Positions 8,090-16,766 of a DNA stretch of 64,000 bases are shown one piece after another (positions within the stretch are counted from its first letter, which is position 1; every line of letters begins with the position of its first letter). The DNA comes from UBA11524 sp045132495. GTDB lineage: Bacteria; Bacillota; Clostridia; Christensenellales; Aristaeellaceae. The DNA is taken from positions 176,086 to 240,085 of the forward strand of contig JBGUSK010000051.1 of NCBI GenBank assembly GCA_045132495.1, read 5' to 3'. Below the pieces are notes generated by a model. The model saw nothing but the letters and a program-made list of their open reading frames with translations, had not been told where the DNA came from and searched no databases. The translations under genes were made by a program, and so were the position numbers.

Positions 8090-9259
8090 ATGCCATTACA
8101 CATCATCCGGGAGGACATTACCCGCATGCAGGTGGACGCCATCGTGGCTGCGGGCAGCGCGAAGCCTGGAACGCCCGCGCCCACCGGCGGAGTAAACGGC
8201 AGCATCCATATAAAGGCCGGTGCGCGGCTGCTGGACGCGCTGCGAAGGCTGGGCGGCATCCGCACTGCGGGTGTGACGCTGACCGAGGCCTACGATCTGC
8301 CCTGCAAGTACGTCATCCATACGGCAGGGCCGGTGTGGCGGGGCGGCAGCTACGGCGAGGAAACGCTGCTGCGGGCCTGCTACCGGGAAGCCCTTCTCCT
8401 GGCTGCTAGGCAGGGTTTTACCTCCATCGCCTTCCCGCTGATCTCCAGCGGCAAGTACGGCTACCCCAAGGCGGAGGCCATGCAGACGGCTACCAGCGAA
8501 ATCCGCGCATTCCTCCGCAGCAGCGACATGGATGTATACCTCGTGGTGTATGACCGGGAGGCCTTCCGCGTAAGCAGTGAGCTGTTTGCGGATGTGGAAG
8601 CCTTCATCGATCAGCATTATGTGGATGAGCGCTACGTTCCCCGCAACCGCCGGGAGGAGGACTGGGCAGCGTACATGACGGCTCCCTGTGAGCCGATGCT
8701 CATGGGGGATGAATATGCCGATGCAGCCCCCTGTCCGATGGAATACTGGGAGCCTCCTGTGGAGGAGGATGAGCTGTTGGAGGCGTCTCCCGCGCCGCTC
8801 GCCCGTTCTGAGGCTCCGCCAATCGAGACGAAGGCAGCTTCCATGGGCAGTCTGGAGGAGCGGCTCCGCCAGCTGGATGAGGGCTTCCCGAACATGCTCC
8901 TGCGGCTGATCGACGAGCGCGGCATGAAGGACTCCGACTGCTACCGCAAAGCAAATGTGGACCGCAAGCTCTTCAACAAGATCAAGAACAATCCAGGCTA
9001 TTCGCCGAAAAAATCTACCGTGGCGGCCTTCTGCATCGCGCTGGAGCTGGATATGGCGATGAGCCGCGAGCTGCTCGCCCGGGCCGGCTACGCCCTCTCA
9101 CGGTCAAACATATTCGATGTGATCGTGGAGTATTTCATTCTCAAGGGCGACTATGACGTGGATAGAATCAATCAGGTGCTCTTTTCCTATGACCAGCCGC
9201 TGCTGGGCAGCAATGGCGTGAGGACGGAAAGTGTCGCCTGCGAAGCGACCTTTTGGTAA
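8090..9259 (+). CDS. Macrodomain protein with C-terminal helix-turn-helix-like domain
   Basis: A 389-residue cytosolic protein with an excellent AAGGAGGTGA site. Residues 1-170 are an Appr-1''-p/O-acetyl-ADP-ribose-type macrodomain: an early VDAIVAAGS in place of the usual VDAIVNAAN, then GGVNGSIHIKAG, YVIHTAGPVW and a PLISSGKYGYP loop. Macrodomains bind ADP-ribose and often remove it from proteins or acetyl-ADP-ribose. A variable acidic/proline linker (about 195-265) leads to a roughly 110-residue helical domain (KANVDRKLFNKIKNNPGYSP, LARAGYALS) that resembles a degenerate XRE-type HTH found in many clostridial proteins. The vWA gene follows in the same direction 67 nt later. The fusion suggests ADP-ribose-linked signalling; the target is unknown. 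Confidence 0.8.
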   Translation: MPLHIIREDITRMQVDAIVAAGSAKPGTPAPTGGVNGSIHIKAGARLLDALRRLGGIRTAGVTLTEAYDLPCKYVIHTAGPVWRGGSYGEETLLRACYREALLLAARQGFTSIAFPLISSGKYGYPKAEAMQTATSEIRAFLRSSDMDVYLVVYDREAFRVSSELFADVEAFIDQHYVDERYVPRNRREEDWAAYMTAPCEPMLMGDEYADAAPCPMEYWEPPVEEDELLEASPAPLARSEAPPIETKAASMGSLEERLRQLDEGFPNMLLRLIDERGMKDSDCYRKANVDRKLFNKIKNNPGYSPKKSTVAAFCIALELDMAMSRELLARAGYALSRSNIFDVIVEYFILKGDYDVDRINQVLFSYDQPLLGSNGVRTESVACEATFW

Positions 9260-9326
9260 TTGATAAGTGGTATCCTTCATCATGTAAGGTAGCAATGCCT
9301 GAAATCACATGAGGGAGGATACCACA

Positions 9327-9974
9327 ATGAAGAAGAATCTGACGGAAATCGTGTTCATCCTGGATCGCAGCGGCTCGATGGCGGGCCTGGAGGCGGATAC
9401 CATCGGCGGCTTCAACGCCATGATCGAGAAGCAGAAGGCCGAGGACGGCCAGGCTTACGTTTCGACGGTGCTGTTCAGCGATGAGAGCCGGGTCATTCAC
9501 GACCGGGTGGATGTGCAGCGTGTGGCCCCCATGACCCGCCGGGACTACCTGGTCGGCGGCTGCACGGCCCTGCTGGACGCGGTGGGCGGCGCCATCCACC
9601 ACATCGGCAACGTCCATAAATACGCCCGCGAGGAGGACGTGCCGGAGCATACCATCTTCGTCATCACCACCGACGGCATGGAAAACGCCTCCCACCGCTA
9701 CACGGCGGACAAGGTGAAGGCGATGATCCAGCGGCAGAAGGAGAAGCACGGCTGGGAGTTCATTTTCCTGGGTGCGAACATCGACGCGGTGGACACGGCG
9801 GAGCGCATCGGCATCCACGCGGATCGTGCCGCCAACTTCGTTGCAGACGAGGCCGGAACCGACGCGACCTTCGCTTCGGTGAATGAGGCTGTCCGCCGGG
9901 TGCGCTGCAATGCCCCCATGTGCGCCGACTGGAAGGCTGATGTTGACGCGGACTTCAACAGCCGAAACTGGTAA
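9327..9974 (+). CDS. Small von Willebrand factor A domain protein
   Basis: A 215-residue, single-domain vWA protein from ATG 9327 with a GGGAGG site. The metal-ion-dependent adhesion site is intact: FILDRSGSMAG (Asp13, Ser15, Ser17), a Thr-bearing loop near GGCTALLDAVGG and an Asp in FVITTDGMENAS. There is no signal peptide or membrane segment, so it is a cytosolic vWA of the kind that scaffolds protein complexes or works beside signalling enzymes. It lies 67 nt downstream of the macrodomain-HTH gene with no terminator between, so the two probably act together. Confidence 0.85.
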   Translation: MKKNLTEIVFILDRSGSMAGLEADTIGGFNAMIEKQKAEDGQAYVSTVLFSDESRVIHDRVDVQRVAPMTRRDYLVGGCTALLDAVGGAIHHIGNVHKYAREEDVPEHTIFVITTDGMENASHRYTADKVKAMIQRQKEKHGWEFIFLGANIDAVDTAERIGIHADRAANFVADEAGTDATFASVNEAVRRVRCNAPMCADWKADVDADFNSRNW

Positions 9975-10024
9975 CAATACCCGCCGGGAGCATCCCGCGG
10001 GCAGAAATATAAGGAGGAACTACC

Positions 10025-10870
10025 ATGAAAAAACTGACCGCTTTGCTCCTGGTGCTGTGCCTCATGCTCACCGCAGGCAGCGCGCTGGCCGATGTCGCCT
10101 ACGCTCGACTGAATCAGAAAATCGCCACCCGTACCGGCCCCGGCACCAGCTATTTCGAGCCCGGCACCTTCCTCAAGGCGGGGGATTATGTAACTGTGCA
10201 CACCAAGGTGTGGGACAACCGGAATGAGATCTGGTGGGTGCAGGTAGAGTTCAGCACCAACGGGGGCCGCTACCGTGCATACACCGGTTCCTGGCGGATG
10301 AATGTAGATTTGTCCCGGGTACCCCAGGAGCGCTCATTGGGAACGGTGCGCGTGACCTCTGATGCGGATGTTTTTGCAGGCCCCGGCTGGGAATATGTGA
10401 TGTGGAACGATACCGTCTACCGGGGCACCATGGCGACCCTGTATGAAGTGGAGAACGGTTACGGCCTGATTGAGTGCTGGAACAGCAACTGGAACCAGAG
10501 CTGGCGCGTGTGGGCTCCGCTGCGCTGTCTGAGCTGCTATGGAGACTATTCCAGCTGGGATGATACCTACCCGGACAGCGGCAGCAGCTCCTCCGGCAGC
10601 AGCTGGTCAAGCGGGTCCTCTTCCAGCAGCTGGTCGGGCGGCAGCTCCTCCTGGCCGGTGGGGCAGGTCTGCGTGATCACCGCCAGCGGCGGCAATGCCC
10701 GCTCTGGCGCTGGCACCCAGTACGGCTCCGTCGGTTATGTCGAAACCGGCGACCGCTACACCGTGCTGGATACGCAAAGGGCGTCCAATGGCGTGACCTG
10801 GTACAAGATCAACGTGAACGGCCGCTACGGCTGGATCTCCTCCGGCCTGACCAACTTCGGCAAGCATTGA
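10025..10870 (+). CDS. Exported triple SH3-like domain protein
   Basis: A 281-residue secreted protein: signal peptide MKKLTALLLVLCLMLTAGSALA, then two bacterial SH3-like modules (about residues 23-95 and 99-175), a Ser/Gly/Trp-rich linker of roughly 30 residues, and a third SH3b module (about 205-280) with the usual NARSGAGTQYGSVG and WYKINVNGRYGWI blocks. SH3b modules bind peptidoglycan or other wall polymers. No catalytic domain is present, so it is more likely a wall-binding adaptor than a hydrolase. It has an AAGGAGG site and lies 50 nt after the vWA gene. Confidence 0.85.
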   Translation: MKKLTALLLVLCLMLTAGSALADVAYARLNQKIATRTGPGTSYFEPGTFLKAGDYVTVHTKVWDNRNEIWWVQVEFSTNGGRYRAYTGSWRMNVDLSRVPQERSLGTVRVTSDADVFAGPGWEYVMWNDTVYRGTMATLYEVENGYGLIECWNSNWNQSWRVWAPLRCLSCYGDYSSWDDTYPDSGSSSSGSSWSSGSSSSSWSGGSSSWPVGQVCVITASGGNARSGAGTQYGSVGYVETGDRYTVLDTQRASNGVTWYKINVNGRYGWISSGLTNFGKH

Positions 10871-10884
10871 GCGGCATAATTAGT

Positions 10885-10916
10885 CATCCCCCGGAACGTT
10901 CCTGTTCCGGGGGATG
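10885..10916. terminator. Perfect 13-bp hairpin between convergent genes
   Basis: CATCCCCCGGAAC pairs perfectly with GTTCCGGGGGATG around a 6-nt loop. No strong T-tract follows on either side, so it may be a bidirectional terminator or an RNA 3' end stabiliser. Confidence 0.6.
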
Positions 10917-10925
10917 CATGCTGTT

Positions 10926-12044
10926 TCAGGGGATATTTTCAAACATGTCCGCAGTGCCGGTATCGGGTCCGACGCTGGAATAATACAGGCCAAAGATGTT
11001 GTTTGCCCACTGGCCCCAATCCTGGACGATGAGGCCGTTGCTGCGCTGGGAGGCATGGCAGTCAAAGGCGGCCTTGGCGACATCGAAGGCTGTCTGTCCG
11101 CCGAAGAAATCCAGGGGCTGCCGCCAATCCATGACGATGGGGTTCTGCTTGTACAGGTGGAGGTAGAGTTTTTTCAGCTGCCATACGCTTTCCGCCTGTG
11201 TGTCGGTGTATTCCATGGCGAGCTGGGCGCATACCTTGTGGGCGCCGTGACCGTATTCACCCCGGGTGTCATGGGTGACCATGACCTCCGGCTGGTACTT
11301 CTGGATGAGGGATGCAACGTGCTCCTGCACGGCCTCCTTGCCCCAGTAGAAGTAGCAGTCGTCCGCGTGATCGACCTTCACGTCCTTGAATACGCCCATT
11401 TCCGGGTAATGGCGTACGCCGCAGGTCCACAGGCCATCCAGCGCCTCGCTGCGGCGGGTGTGGGTCTGATGCGTCAGGTAGCAGACGATCACCTTCATCT
11501 GCTGCTCCCCGGCGTAGTAGGGGATCACACCGCCGAAGAAGAGCAGCTCATCGTCGCAATGGGCGGAGAGCACCAGTAGATCCGCCTTGCCCTCAAAGGG
11601 CTGCCAGGTCTGCACCCAGGAAGGGAGCTTGCCCTCACCGAAGAGGTGGATTTCCGACAGGTGGAGGGTGTCGCTGCCCTGGGGGACGATGCGGAAGTGT
11701 TTCACACCCGGCAGCGCCAGATAGGTGTTGGTGTAATGGCGGTTGTCAGTGAGGAGCTCCACCCACGCGCCGGATTCATCCTGTACCTGGATGGCGATAT
11801 CGATCTCCTCCTTGGCATAGGAGAAGTACAGATGATGGCAGGGGGTAGTGGTTTTCACCTCCAGATATGTGCCGGAATAATAGGTGAGGTAGGATTGATC
11901 GGTCAATGTGCCCTTGCCGGTGGAACGGGGAGCATAGGTAAGGCTGGCGGACTTGGTGATTTCGGAGGCGGCATCTTCCGCCAGAGCGGGAAGACTGCAT
12001 AGCAGCGGAAAAAGCAGGGCGATCAGTAGTTTGTACAGCTTCAT
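10926..12044 (-). CDS. Exported PIG-L family deacetylase
   Basis: A 372-residue exported protein with signal peptide MKLYKLLIALLFPLLCS..ALA. Residues 23-140 form a beta-sandwich-like N-terminal region, followed by a PIG-L (LmbE) N-acetylglucosaminyl deacetylase domain. The zinc-site motif is SAHCDDELLFFGG (His162, Asp164, Asp165; a Cys replaces the usual Pro) and the second ligand block is GEYGHGAH (His266, His269). These enzymes are zinc hydrolases that remove N-acetyl groups from sugars. Export points to a wall glycan or environmental substrate. It follows the C39-like gene on the same strand with a 57-nt gap. Confidence 0.87.
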   Translation of the reverse strand: MKLYKLLIALLFPLLCSLPALAEDAASEITKSASLTYAPRSTGKGTLTDQSYLTYYSGTYLEVKTTTPCHHLYFSYAKEEIDIAIQVQDESGAWVELLTDNRHYTNTYLALPGVKHFRIVPQGSDTLHLSEIHLFGEGKLPSWVQTWQPFEGKADLLVLSAHCDDELLFFGGVIPYYAGEQQMKVIVCYLTHQTHTRRSEALDGLWTCGVRHYPEMGVFKDVKVDHADDCYFYWGKEAVQEHVASLIQKYQPEVMVTHDTRGEYGHGAHKVCAQLAMEYTDTQAESVWQLKKLYLHLYKQNPIVMDWRQPLDFFGGQTAFDVAKAAFDCHASQRSNGLIVQDWGQWANNIFGLYYSSVGPDTGTADMFENIP

Positions 12045-12101
12045 GGGTCACATCCTATTTGCATAATAACCCCGGAGAAAGTTCTCTGAAGGCTTTGAAT
12101 G

Positions 12102-12884
12102 TCATGGGGTGTGTTCGGGGTCGTCCTCCAGCAGCTGCCACTGGTAGAGCTGCAGCACTTTGCTGCCCTTGAGCTCCTTTTTGAAGGTACTGTTGATGAT
12201 CTCCGTCCGTTGCTTGTTGAGGGAAATAAAGTAAACGCGGTACAGCTTTCCGCCGGACTGGGGCGGGTTGCAGTCCACTACCATGAAGCGGCCGGTATCG
12301 GGGTCGCGGGCAACCACCAGCACTGCGTGGGTCGTGCCATCCGGACGGCGGAAGTACAGGTAGACCGGCGAATAGCTGTCGTCGGTCAGGTAGTTCTCCA
12401 TCATCGTGTTGAACACGTGGGCCTTTGCCTCGACCCGTTCCACGCCAACCTTCCAGGAGATGATGTCGTAGGGCTCGTCCAGGTTGCGGGAGTCCAGCAG
12501 CGCGGACATGCCGCCGGGAGTCATGTCGATGCCCAGATAGCTCAGCGCCATGGAATACACCGCGCGGGAGCACATCACCCCGGCATGATAAGGAAATTTC
12601 ACCCCGTAACGCTCCTTGAGCGTCAGATCCAGCACGGAGCCCTTCTCGCCTCCCAGCCAGTAGCCGGTGCGGAACATATCATCCCGTTCCTCGTTCTGGC
12701 CGATGTAGCGGATATACCCCCGCTCTACACCTGCAAGGCTGAATTTGGTAGGCATGAGGAGGAATTCCTGCACCTCTTCTGCAGAGGTGGCTTCCCGGAG
12801 GGATGCTGGGCCGGCGGGTGCGTCTTCGCCAAGGGCAAGGATCGGCAGCAGCATCAGGATCAGCAGAATCAGCATCCGGCGCAT
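12102..12884 (-). CDS. Exported papain-like (peptidase C39-type) protein
   Basis: A 260-residue exported protein; the start at 12884 gives signal peptide MRRMLILLILMLLPILALG with a GGAGG site, better than the upstream in-frame codon. A papain-like triad can be read as Cys105 (GVMCSRAVYSMAL), His186 (GTTHAVLVVA) and Asp204 (MVVDCNP), with spacing typical of C39-like cysteine peptidases or related isopeptide-processing proteins. No transporter is attached, so this is not a bacteriocin exporter domain. Assignment rests on the triad pattern only. It leads a two-gene minus-strand unit with the PIG-L deacetylase. Confidence 0.6.
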   Translation of the reverse strand: MRRMLILLILMLLPILALGEDAPAGPASLREATSAEEVQEFLLMPTKFSLAGVERGYIRYIGQNEERDDMFRTGYWLGGEKGSVLDLTLKERYGVKFPYHAGVMCSRAVYSMALSYLGIDMTPGGMSALLDSRNLDEPYDIISWKVGVERVEAKAHVFNTMMENYLTDDSYSPVYLYFRRPDGTTHAVLVVARDPDTGRFMVVDCNPPQSGGKLYRVYFISLNKQRTEIINSTFKKELKGSKVLQLYQWQLLEDDPEHTP

Positions 12885-12914
12885 CGTATCCTCCTTTCCG
12901 GGGTGTTTTCTTCC

Positions 12915-12943
12915 ATTATACAGGAACTTTTTCGTCACGACAA
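12915..12943 (-). promoter_or_regulatory. Promoter of the C39/PIG-L unit
   Basis: On the minus strand TTGTCG and a consensus TATAAT are 17 bp apart, 31 nt upstream of the start codon. Confidence 0.75.
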
Positions 12944-13037
12944 GACAAAAGGTAACATTTTCTAATAAGAGTCATCAAAAGAACACTTAACCGCCTTATC
13001 GGTTTACAAAAAGCCGGAGAAGCGGGCGTCTTCTGCC

Positions 13038-13066
13038 TTGACGCGCGAGGAAGGAACCGCTATAAT
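13038..13066 (+). promoter_or_regulatory. Promoter of the DUF1836 gene
   Basis: TTGACG and TATAAT with a 17-bp spacer, 23 nt before the start codon, with AAAGGAGG between them. Confidence 0.85.
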
Positions 13067-13089
13067 AGCCTTAAAGGAGGAGAAAAAGG

Positions 13090-13635
13090 ATGCCTGCATG
13101 TATTGAACAGTTCCGCATGCCCCGATATCGGGAAATTCCCGACGTGGGTCTGTACCTGGATCAGACGGTGAAGTATGTCAACCGTTATCTCGCGCCCCTG
13201 AGCTGCATGGAGATCACCTCATCCATGGTGTCCAACTACGTGAAAAAGGGGTATATCTCCAATCCTGTCCGCAAGCAGTATACGGCGGATCAGATTGCGT
13301 ATCTGTTTTTTATCAGCATCGCCAAATCGGTGCTGTCGATGGAAAATATCGCCCGGCTTTTTGACATGCAGAAGCAGATGTACACGGCGGAGATCGCCTA
13401 CGATTTCTTCTGCGAGGAAATTGAGAACACGCTGCAGTACACCTTTGGCCTGAAGGATCAACTGGACGAGGTGGGTACGCCGGAGGACCGTTCGGAGACC
13501 AAGACGATGCTGCGCTCCACCATCATTGCTGTGACGCACATCATCTACCTTTCCAACCGCTTTGAAACCATGAAGGCCCCCGAGGCGCCTGCGGATGAAG
13601 CTGGCCGAATGTCCCTGCCGTCGGAGGAGGAATGA
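13090..13635 (+). CDS. DUF1836 family regulator
   Basis: A 181-residue protein of the DUF1836 family, clostridial DNA-binding proteins with a MerR-like winged helix. The hallmark opening FRMPRYREIPDVGLYLDQTVKYVN is present, then the recognition-helix region ITSSMVSNYVKKGYISNP and the RKQYTADQIAYLFFI block. The C-terminal third is helical and ends in a short acidic tail. Targets of this family are mostly unknown. It overlaps the following CE2 esterase gene by 4 nt, so the two are coupled. Confidence 0.85.
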   Translation: MPACIEQFRMPRYREIPDVGLYLDQTVKYVNRYLAPLSCMEITSSMVSNYVKKGYISNPVRKQYTADQIAYLFFISIAKSVLSMENIARLFDMQKQMYTAEIAYDFFCEEIENTLQYTFGLKDQLDEVGTPEDRSETKTMLRSTIIAVTHIIYLSNRFETMKAPEAPADEAGRMSLPSEEE

Positions 13636-14702
13636 GCATGAAAATGACCGTTGCTGCAAACGAACGCCTGATTCTGCCTGCTGACCCGGCGCTGCGCTAT
13701 ACAGGGCGCATCGGTTTTGAAACGGATGCGCCCTTCTTTATCTTCCCCTGCTCCAGCGTGCAGCTGCGCGTCACAGGCAGGACGCTGAAGGTTGCGCTGA
13801 CCAATCATCACTCCTATTTTGAGAACCGCCTGGGCGTGATCGTGAACGGGGAACAGTCCGCTGTGCTGCTGAACAATGCCGAGCAGATCATTGACCTGTC
13901 GGACAAGCTGACGGCGGATGTGAACGACGTGCTGCTCTTCAAGCGGCAGGATTGCTGTCACGCCTACAACCTGCATGGCTTCATTGTGGATCGCAATACG
14001 GAGCTGCTGCCCCTGCCGGAGCGCCCCGCACGCCGGATCGAGGTCTACGGGGACAGCGTGTCAGCCGGCGAGGTCTCCGAGGCGGAGTTTGCCTGTGCCC
14101 AGCCCGATCCTCAGGGGCACAATGGCTTGTACTCCAACAGCTGGCTGTCCTATTCCTGGCAGGCGGCACGGCTGATGAACGCCGAGCTCCACGACGTCGC
14201 TACCGGCGGCATGGCCCTGCTGGACGGCACCGGTTACTTCTTCGGCCCGGACTACATCGGCATGGAGAGCTGCTGGGACAAGGTGAATTACTACCCGCCC
14301 TTCGGCCCTGCCACGCCTTGGGATTTCACCCGCTGGACGCCCCATGTGGTAGTCGTCGCCATCGGCCAGAATGACCACAACCCCGTCAACATCATGGTCG
14401 AGGACTACAACAGCGGCGCGTCCGTCCATTGGCGGACGGAGTACAGGCGCTTCCTGGGCCTGCTGCGGGAGAAATACCCCTGCGCTTACATCGTCTGCAC
14501 GACGACCATCCTCGGCCACGACGCCGCCTGGGACCGCGCGATTGACGAGTGTGTCAAGGCCATGGAGGATGCACGTATCCATCATTTCCTTTACAGCAAG
14601 AACGGCTGCGGAACCCCAGGGCACATCCGCGGGAGCGAAGCCGCCGTCATGGCCCGCGAGCTGGCTGACTTCGTGGAAAAGCTGCCGGGGGTGTGGGGAT
14701 AA
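13632..14702 (+). CDS. SGNH hydrolase, carbohydrate esterase family 2-like
   Basis: A 356-residue protein with no signal peptide. Residues 1-130 form the beta-sandwich typical of CE2 enzymes; residues 135-350 are an SGNH hydrolase with the nucleophile block EVYGDSVSAGE, a glycine block near VATGGMALL, GQNDHN (block III) and a C-terminal His in CGTPGHIRGSE. CE2 enzymes remove O-acetyl groups from xylan, mannan and other polysaccharides, and lack of export suggests action on imported acetylated oligosaccharides. The start overlaps the DUF1836 stop by 4 nt. Confidence 0.82.
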   Translation: MSMKMTVAANERLILPADPALRYTGRIGFETDAPFFIFPCSSVQLRVTGRTLKVALTNHHSYFENRLGVIVNGEQSAVLLNNAEQIIDLSDKLTADVNDVLLFKRQDCCHAYNLHGFIVDRNTELLPLPERPARRIEVYGDSVSAGEVSEAEFACAQPDPQGHNGLYSNSWLSYSWQAARLMNAELHDVATGGMALLDGTGYFFGPDYIGMESCWDKVNYYPPFGPATPWDFTRWTPHVVVVAIGQNDHNPVNIMVEDYNSGASVHWRTEYRRFLGLLREKYPCAYIVCTTTILGHDAAWDRAIDECVKAMEDARIHHFLYSKNGCGTPGHIRGSEAAVMARELADFVEKLPGVWG

Positions 14703-14850
14703 TCCAAAAGGCTCTCCCATAGTGAGGGTGCTGGAAAGGGTGGAGTTATCCTTCAGGATGGCAGCAAGTGATACTGATTTTGTTGCTTGCTGTTTTCTTC
14801 TTTCTATGATAGTATGAGCATGAAGAGTTTGAAGTTGTGGAGGTGTGCAA

Positions 14851-15225
14851 ATGAAAAGAGAATTAGGAATTGCCAGATGTGGGCTTGCGTGTTGCTTATG
14901 CACAGAAAATGCTGATTGTAATGGATGTGGCTCAAACGGTTGCCCAGATAATGATTTTTGTGAGAATAAACGATGTTCTATTGCAAAAGAGTTGACACAT
15001 TGTTACAAGTGTGAAGAAATTTGCAAGAAGGGATTATTGAGCAAAATCAAACCATACGCATTTACTTTATTTGCTAAAAAATATGGAGAAGAAAAGCTTT
15101 TGGACTGTTTAGAGAGAAATGAGAAAAAGGGAGTTGTGTATCATCGAGATGGCATAAACGGAGATTATGATGATTTTGATGATGTAGAGCAGCTAATGAA
15201 CTTTATCTTAACAGGAGTGAGATAA
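14851..15225 (+). CDS. DUF3795 cysteine-rich protein
   Basis: A 124-residue protein starting at ATG 14851 behind TGGAGG. Its N-terminal half is rich in cysteines in the order expected of DUF3795 proteins (ARCGLACCLC, CNGCGSNGCP, CSIAKELTHCYKCEEIC), consistent with binding zinc or an Fe-S cluster. Function is unknown. The gene is strongly AT-rich (AAA, TTA and GAA codons dominate) while both neighbours use G/C-ending codons almost exclusively, so it was probably acquired by transfer. It lies inside an inverted-repeat-bounded segment. Confidence 0.85.
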   Translation: MKRELGIARCGLACCLCTENADCNGCGSNGCPDNDFCENKRCSIAKELTHCYKCEEICKKGLLSKIKPYAFTLFAKKYGEEKLLDCLERNEKKGVVYHRDGINGDYDDFDDVEQLMNFILTGVR

Positions 15226-15326
15226 CTCCCAGTTTGTCGAGGAGAAGAGAAATTCATTTCCCAATTATATAGGGAGGGCGCAATTATACGCACCGTTCCT
15301 GTGCATTGTGTTTGAGGACTACATAA

Positions 15327-15360
15327 ACAAACGAGCATCCAAACACGGATGCTCGTTTGT
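15327..15360 (+). terminator. 14-bp perfect hairpin after the DUF3795 gene
   Basis: ACAAACGAGCATCC pairs perfectly with GGATGCTCGTTTGT around AAACAC. The T content just after the stem is modest, so terminator function is likely but not certain. Confidence 0.65.
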
Positions 15361-15415
15361 TCGTTGCAGGATAAATTGTTCCTCAACAACCCTCCCGCCA
15401 TCGGAGAGCCTTTTG

Positions 15416-16009
15416 CTATGCTTGTTTTCTGCCAGTTTTCTGCATCCACCCGATGATCTGCCCCGACAGCACCACCGTCAGCAGCGACCAGCCGAGCTTC
15501 TCCAGCGGGATGTAGGTGATGCTGAGCAGCAGCACCAGACCGTCGGTGAGGAGGTAAATCCACTGGATGTCGATCTTCGTCAGCCGGGAGAGCGCCATGG
15601 CCAGCGCGTCGTCCCCGCAGGTTGCGCCGCCCGCACGTACGCCCAGTCCTGCGCCGATACCGATGAACAGCGCGCCCACGATCGCCGACCAGAAGGGGGA
15701 TGCGATCACCGCCGGGAACAGCGGCGCGAAGGGTTCCAGCAAGGTGTAGAAAACCGAATATGCCCCGCTGCATATGGCGGAATACACGAGGAAATCCTTC
15801 CCCAGCGTCCGCCAGCCAAAGAGGTAGCACAGAGTATTGAGCGCCAGCGCTGACAGGGCAGGGGATATCGCAAACCAATGCTCGATCAGCAGCGTTGCGC
15901 CCAGCACGCCGCCTTCGGTCACATCCGCGAAGGCATGGATGTTGCACAGGCCCATGGCCTGAATGAACGCGCCCAGCAGCGCGAGAAATACGCGGGTAGG
16001 GGTCTTCAT
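15416..16009 (-). CDS. YitT family membrane protein
   Basis: A 197-residue membrane protein, start at 16009 (GAGGA site). About five hydrophobic segments can be seen. The DUF161/YitT pattern is present (MGLCNIHAFADVTEGGVLG near the N-terminus, GGATCGDDALAMALSR in the middle). The protein ends after the membrane domain and lacks the C-terminal DUF2179 domain of longer YitT proteins. YitT proteins are inner-membrane proteins of unclear transport role. It is divergent from the exported protein at 16128. Confidence 0.82.
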   Translation of the reverse strand: MKTPTRVFLALLGAFIQAMGLCNIHAFADVTEGGVLGATLLIEHWFAISPALSALALNTLCYLFGWRTLGKDFLVYSAICSGAYSVFYTLLEPFAPLFPAVIASPFWSAIVGALFIGIGAGLGVRAGGATCGDDALAMALSRLTKIDIQWIYLLTDGLVLLLSITYIPLEKLGWSLLTVVLSGQIIGWMQKTGRKQA

Positions 16010-16127
16010 GGGGGTCGTCCTCTCAAACAAAATCAGGATAAAGGATAGGGCGAAAGCGGAGATTTGTCAAGCCCGGGAATATTTTGCCGATTTCATGCGT
16101 CTTATAGGTAGAAAGGTGGTCGTACAT

Positions 16128-16766
16128 ATGAAACGGTTATCTGTGCTGCTGATTGCGCTGCTTATGCCCCTGATCGCCCTGGCGGACGGCCCGGCTTCCT
16201 TCGCGCCGGAGCTGTGGAATGCCTCCCTGGCGGACTTCGCCCGTACCTGCGAGGAAGCCATTGCGGAAACCTCCCTTGCGGGCGCTGCGGTGGCTGAGAA
16301 GGACGGTGCGCCCGTCGTTGACTGGAGTGAGTACTATGCTTTTGCGGTGATGCGCCGCCCCGATGGACTGCTGATGCTGTGCCATTTTACCCCCATGGGC
16401 GAAGGCTTGCTGCTGGAATGGCATAATGATCTGCTGCTGTCCTACTATCAGGATGTGTTGCTTAGCATGGATGGCGCGGTGTGGTCAGGCGGAAACCTGC
16501 CAGAGATGCGCATGAAAGAAAGCTTTTTGTTTACCATCAGCCTCCTTCAACACGACGGCACGAGGCTGAGCCTTACGGCAGACTTGTACCGGGACGGCTG
16601 GCGGGTGGAGGAGATGGCGCTGGAAGTCCAGATGTCGGATGGGTGCTGGCGGACATCCCTCTGCCTGCCGGAGGATTGTCTGTCCGATGACATCTACCTT
16701 GCCAGCTGCAAGCCCGACGACTGGCGCAGGGGCGAACGGGAGGAGGACGTGCAGTATGGGTGGTAA
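16128..16766 (+). CDS. Exported protein of unknown function
   Basis: A 212-residue protein with signal peptide MKRLSVLLIALLMPLIALA. The mature part is mostly beta-rich with many aromatic residues (VDWSEYYAFAVMRRPDG, MLCHFTPMGEGLLLEWH) and no motif I recognise. It ends 11 nt inside the next gene, a small membrane protein, so the two are translationally coupled and probably form a pair. Confidence 0.75.
   Translation: MKRLSVLLIALLMPLIALADGPASFAPELWNASLADFARTCEEAIAETSLAGAAVAEKDGAPVVDWSEYYAFAVMRRPDGLLMLCHFTPMGEGLLLEWHNDLLLSYYQDVLLSMDGAVWSGGNLPEMRMKESFLFTISLLQHDGTRLSLTADLYRDGWRVEEMALEVQMSDGCWRTSLCLPEDCLSDDIYLASCKPDDWRRGEREEDVQYGW

Larger units (their letters stand above)
14705..15415. mobile_element. 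711-bp inverted-repeat-bounded cassette carrying a DUF3795 gene
   Basis: The 13-mer CAAAAGGCTCTCC at 14705-14717 is repeated inverted as GGAGAGCCTTTTG at 15403-15415, and the similarity continues imperfectly inward for about 20 bp. The left copy begins two bases after the esterase stop and the right copy ends at the yitT stop codon. The DNA between is markedly AT-rich compared with the surroundings and carries one gene. There is no transposase inside and no obvious target duplication, so it is either a non-autonomous element or a gene trapped between two halves of an interspersed repeat. Confidence 0.55.
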
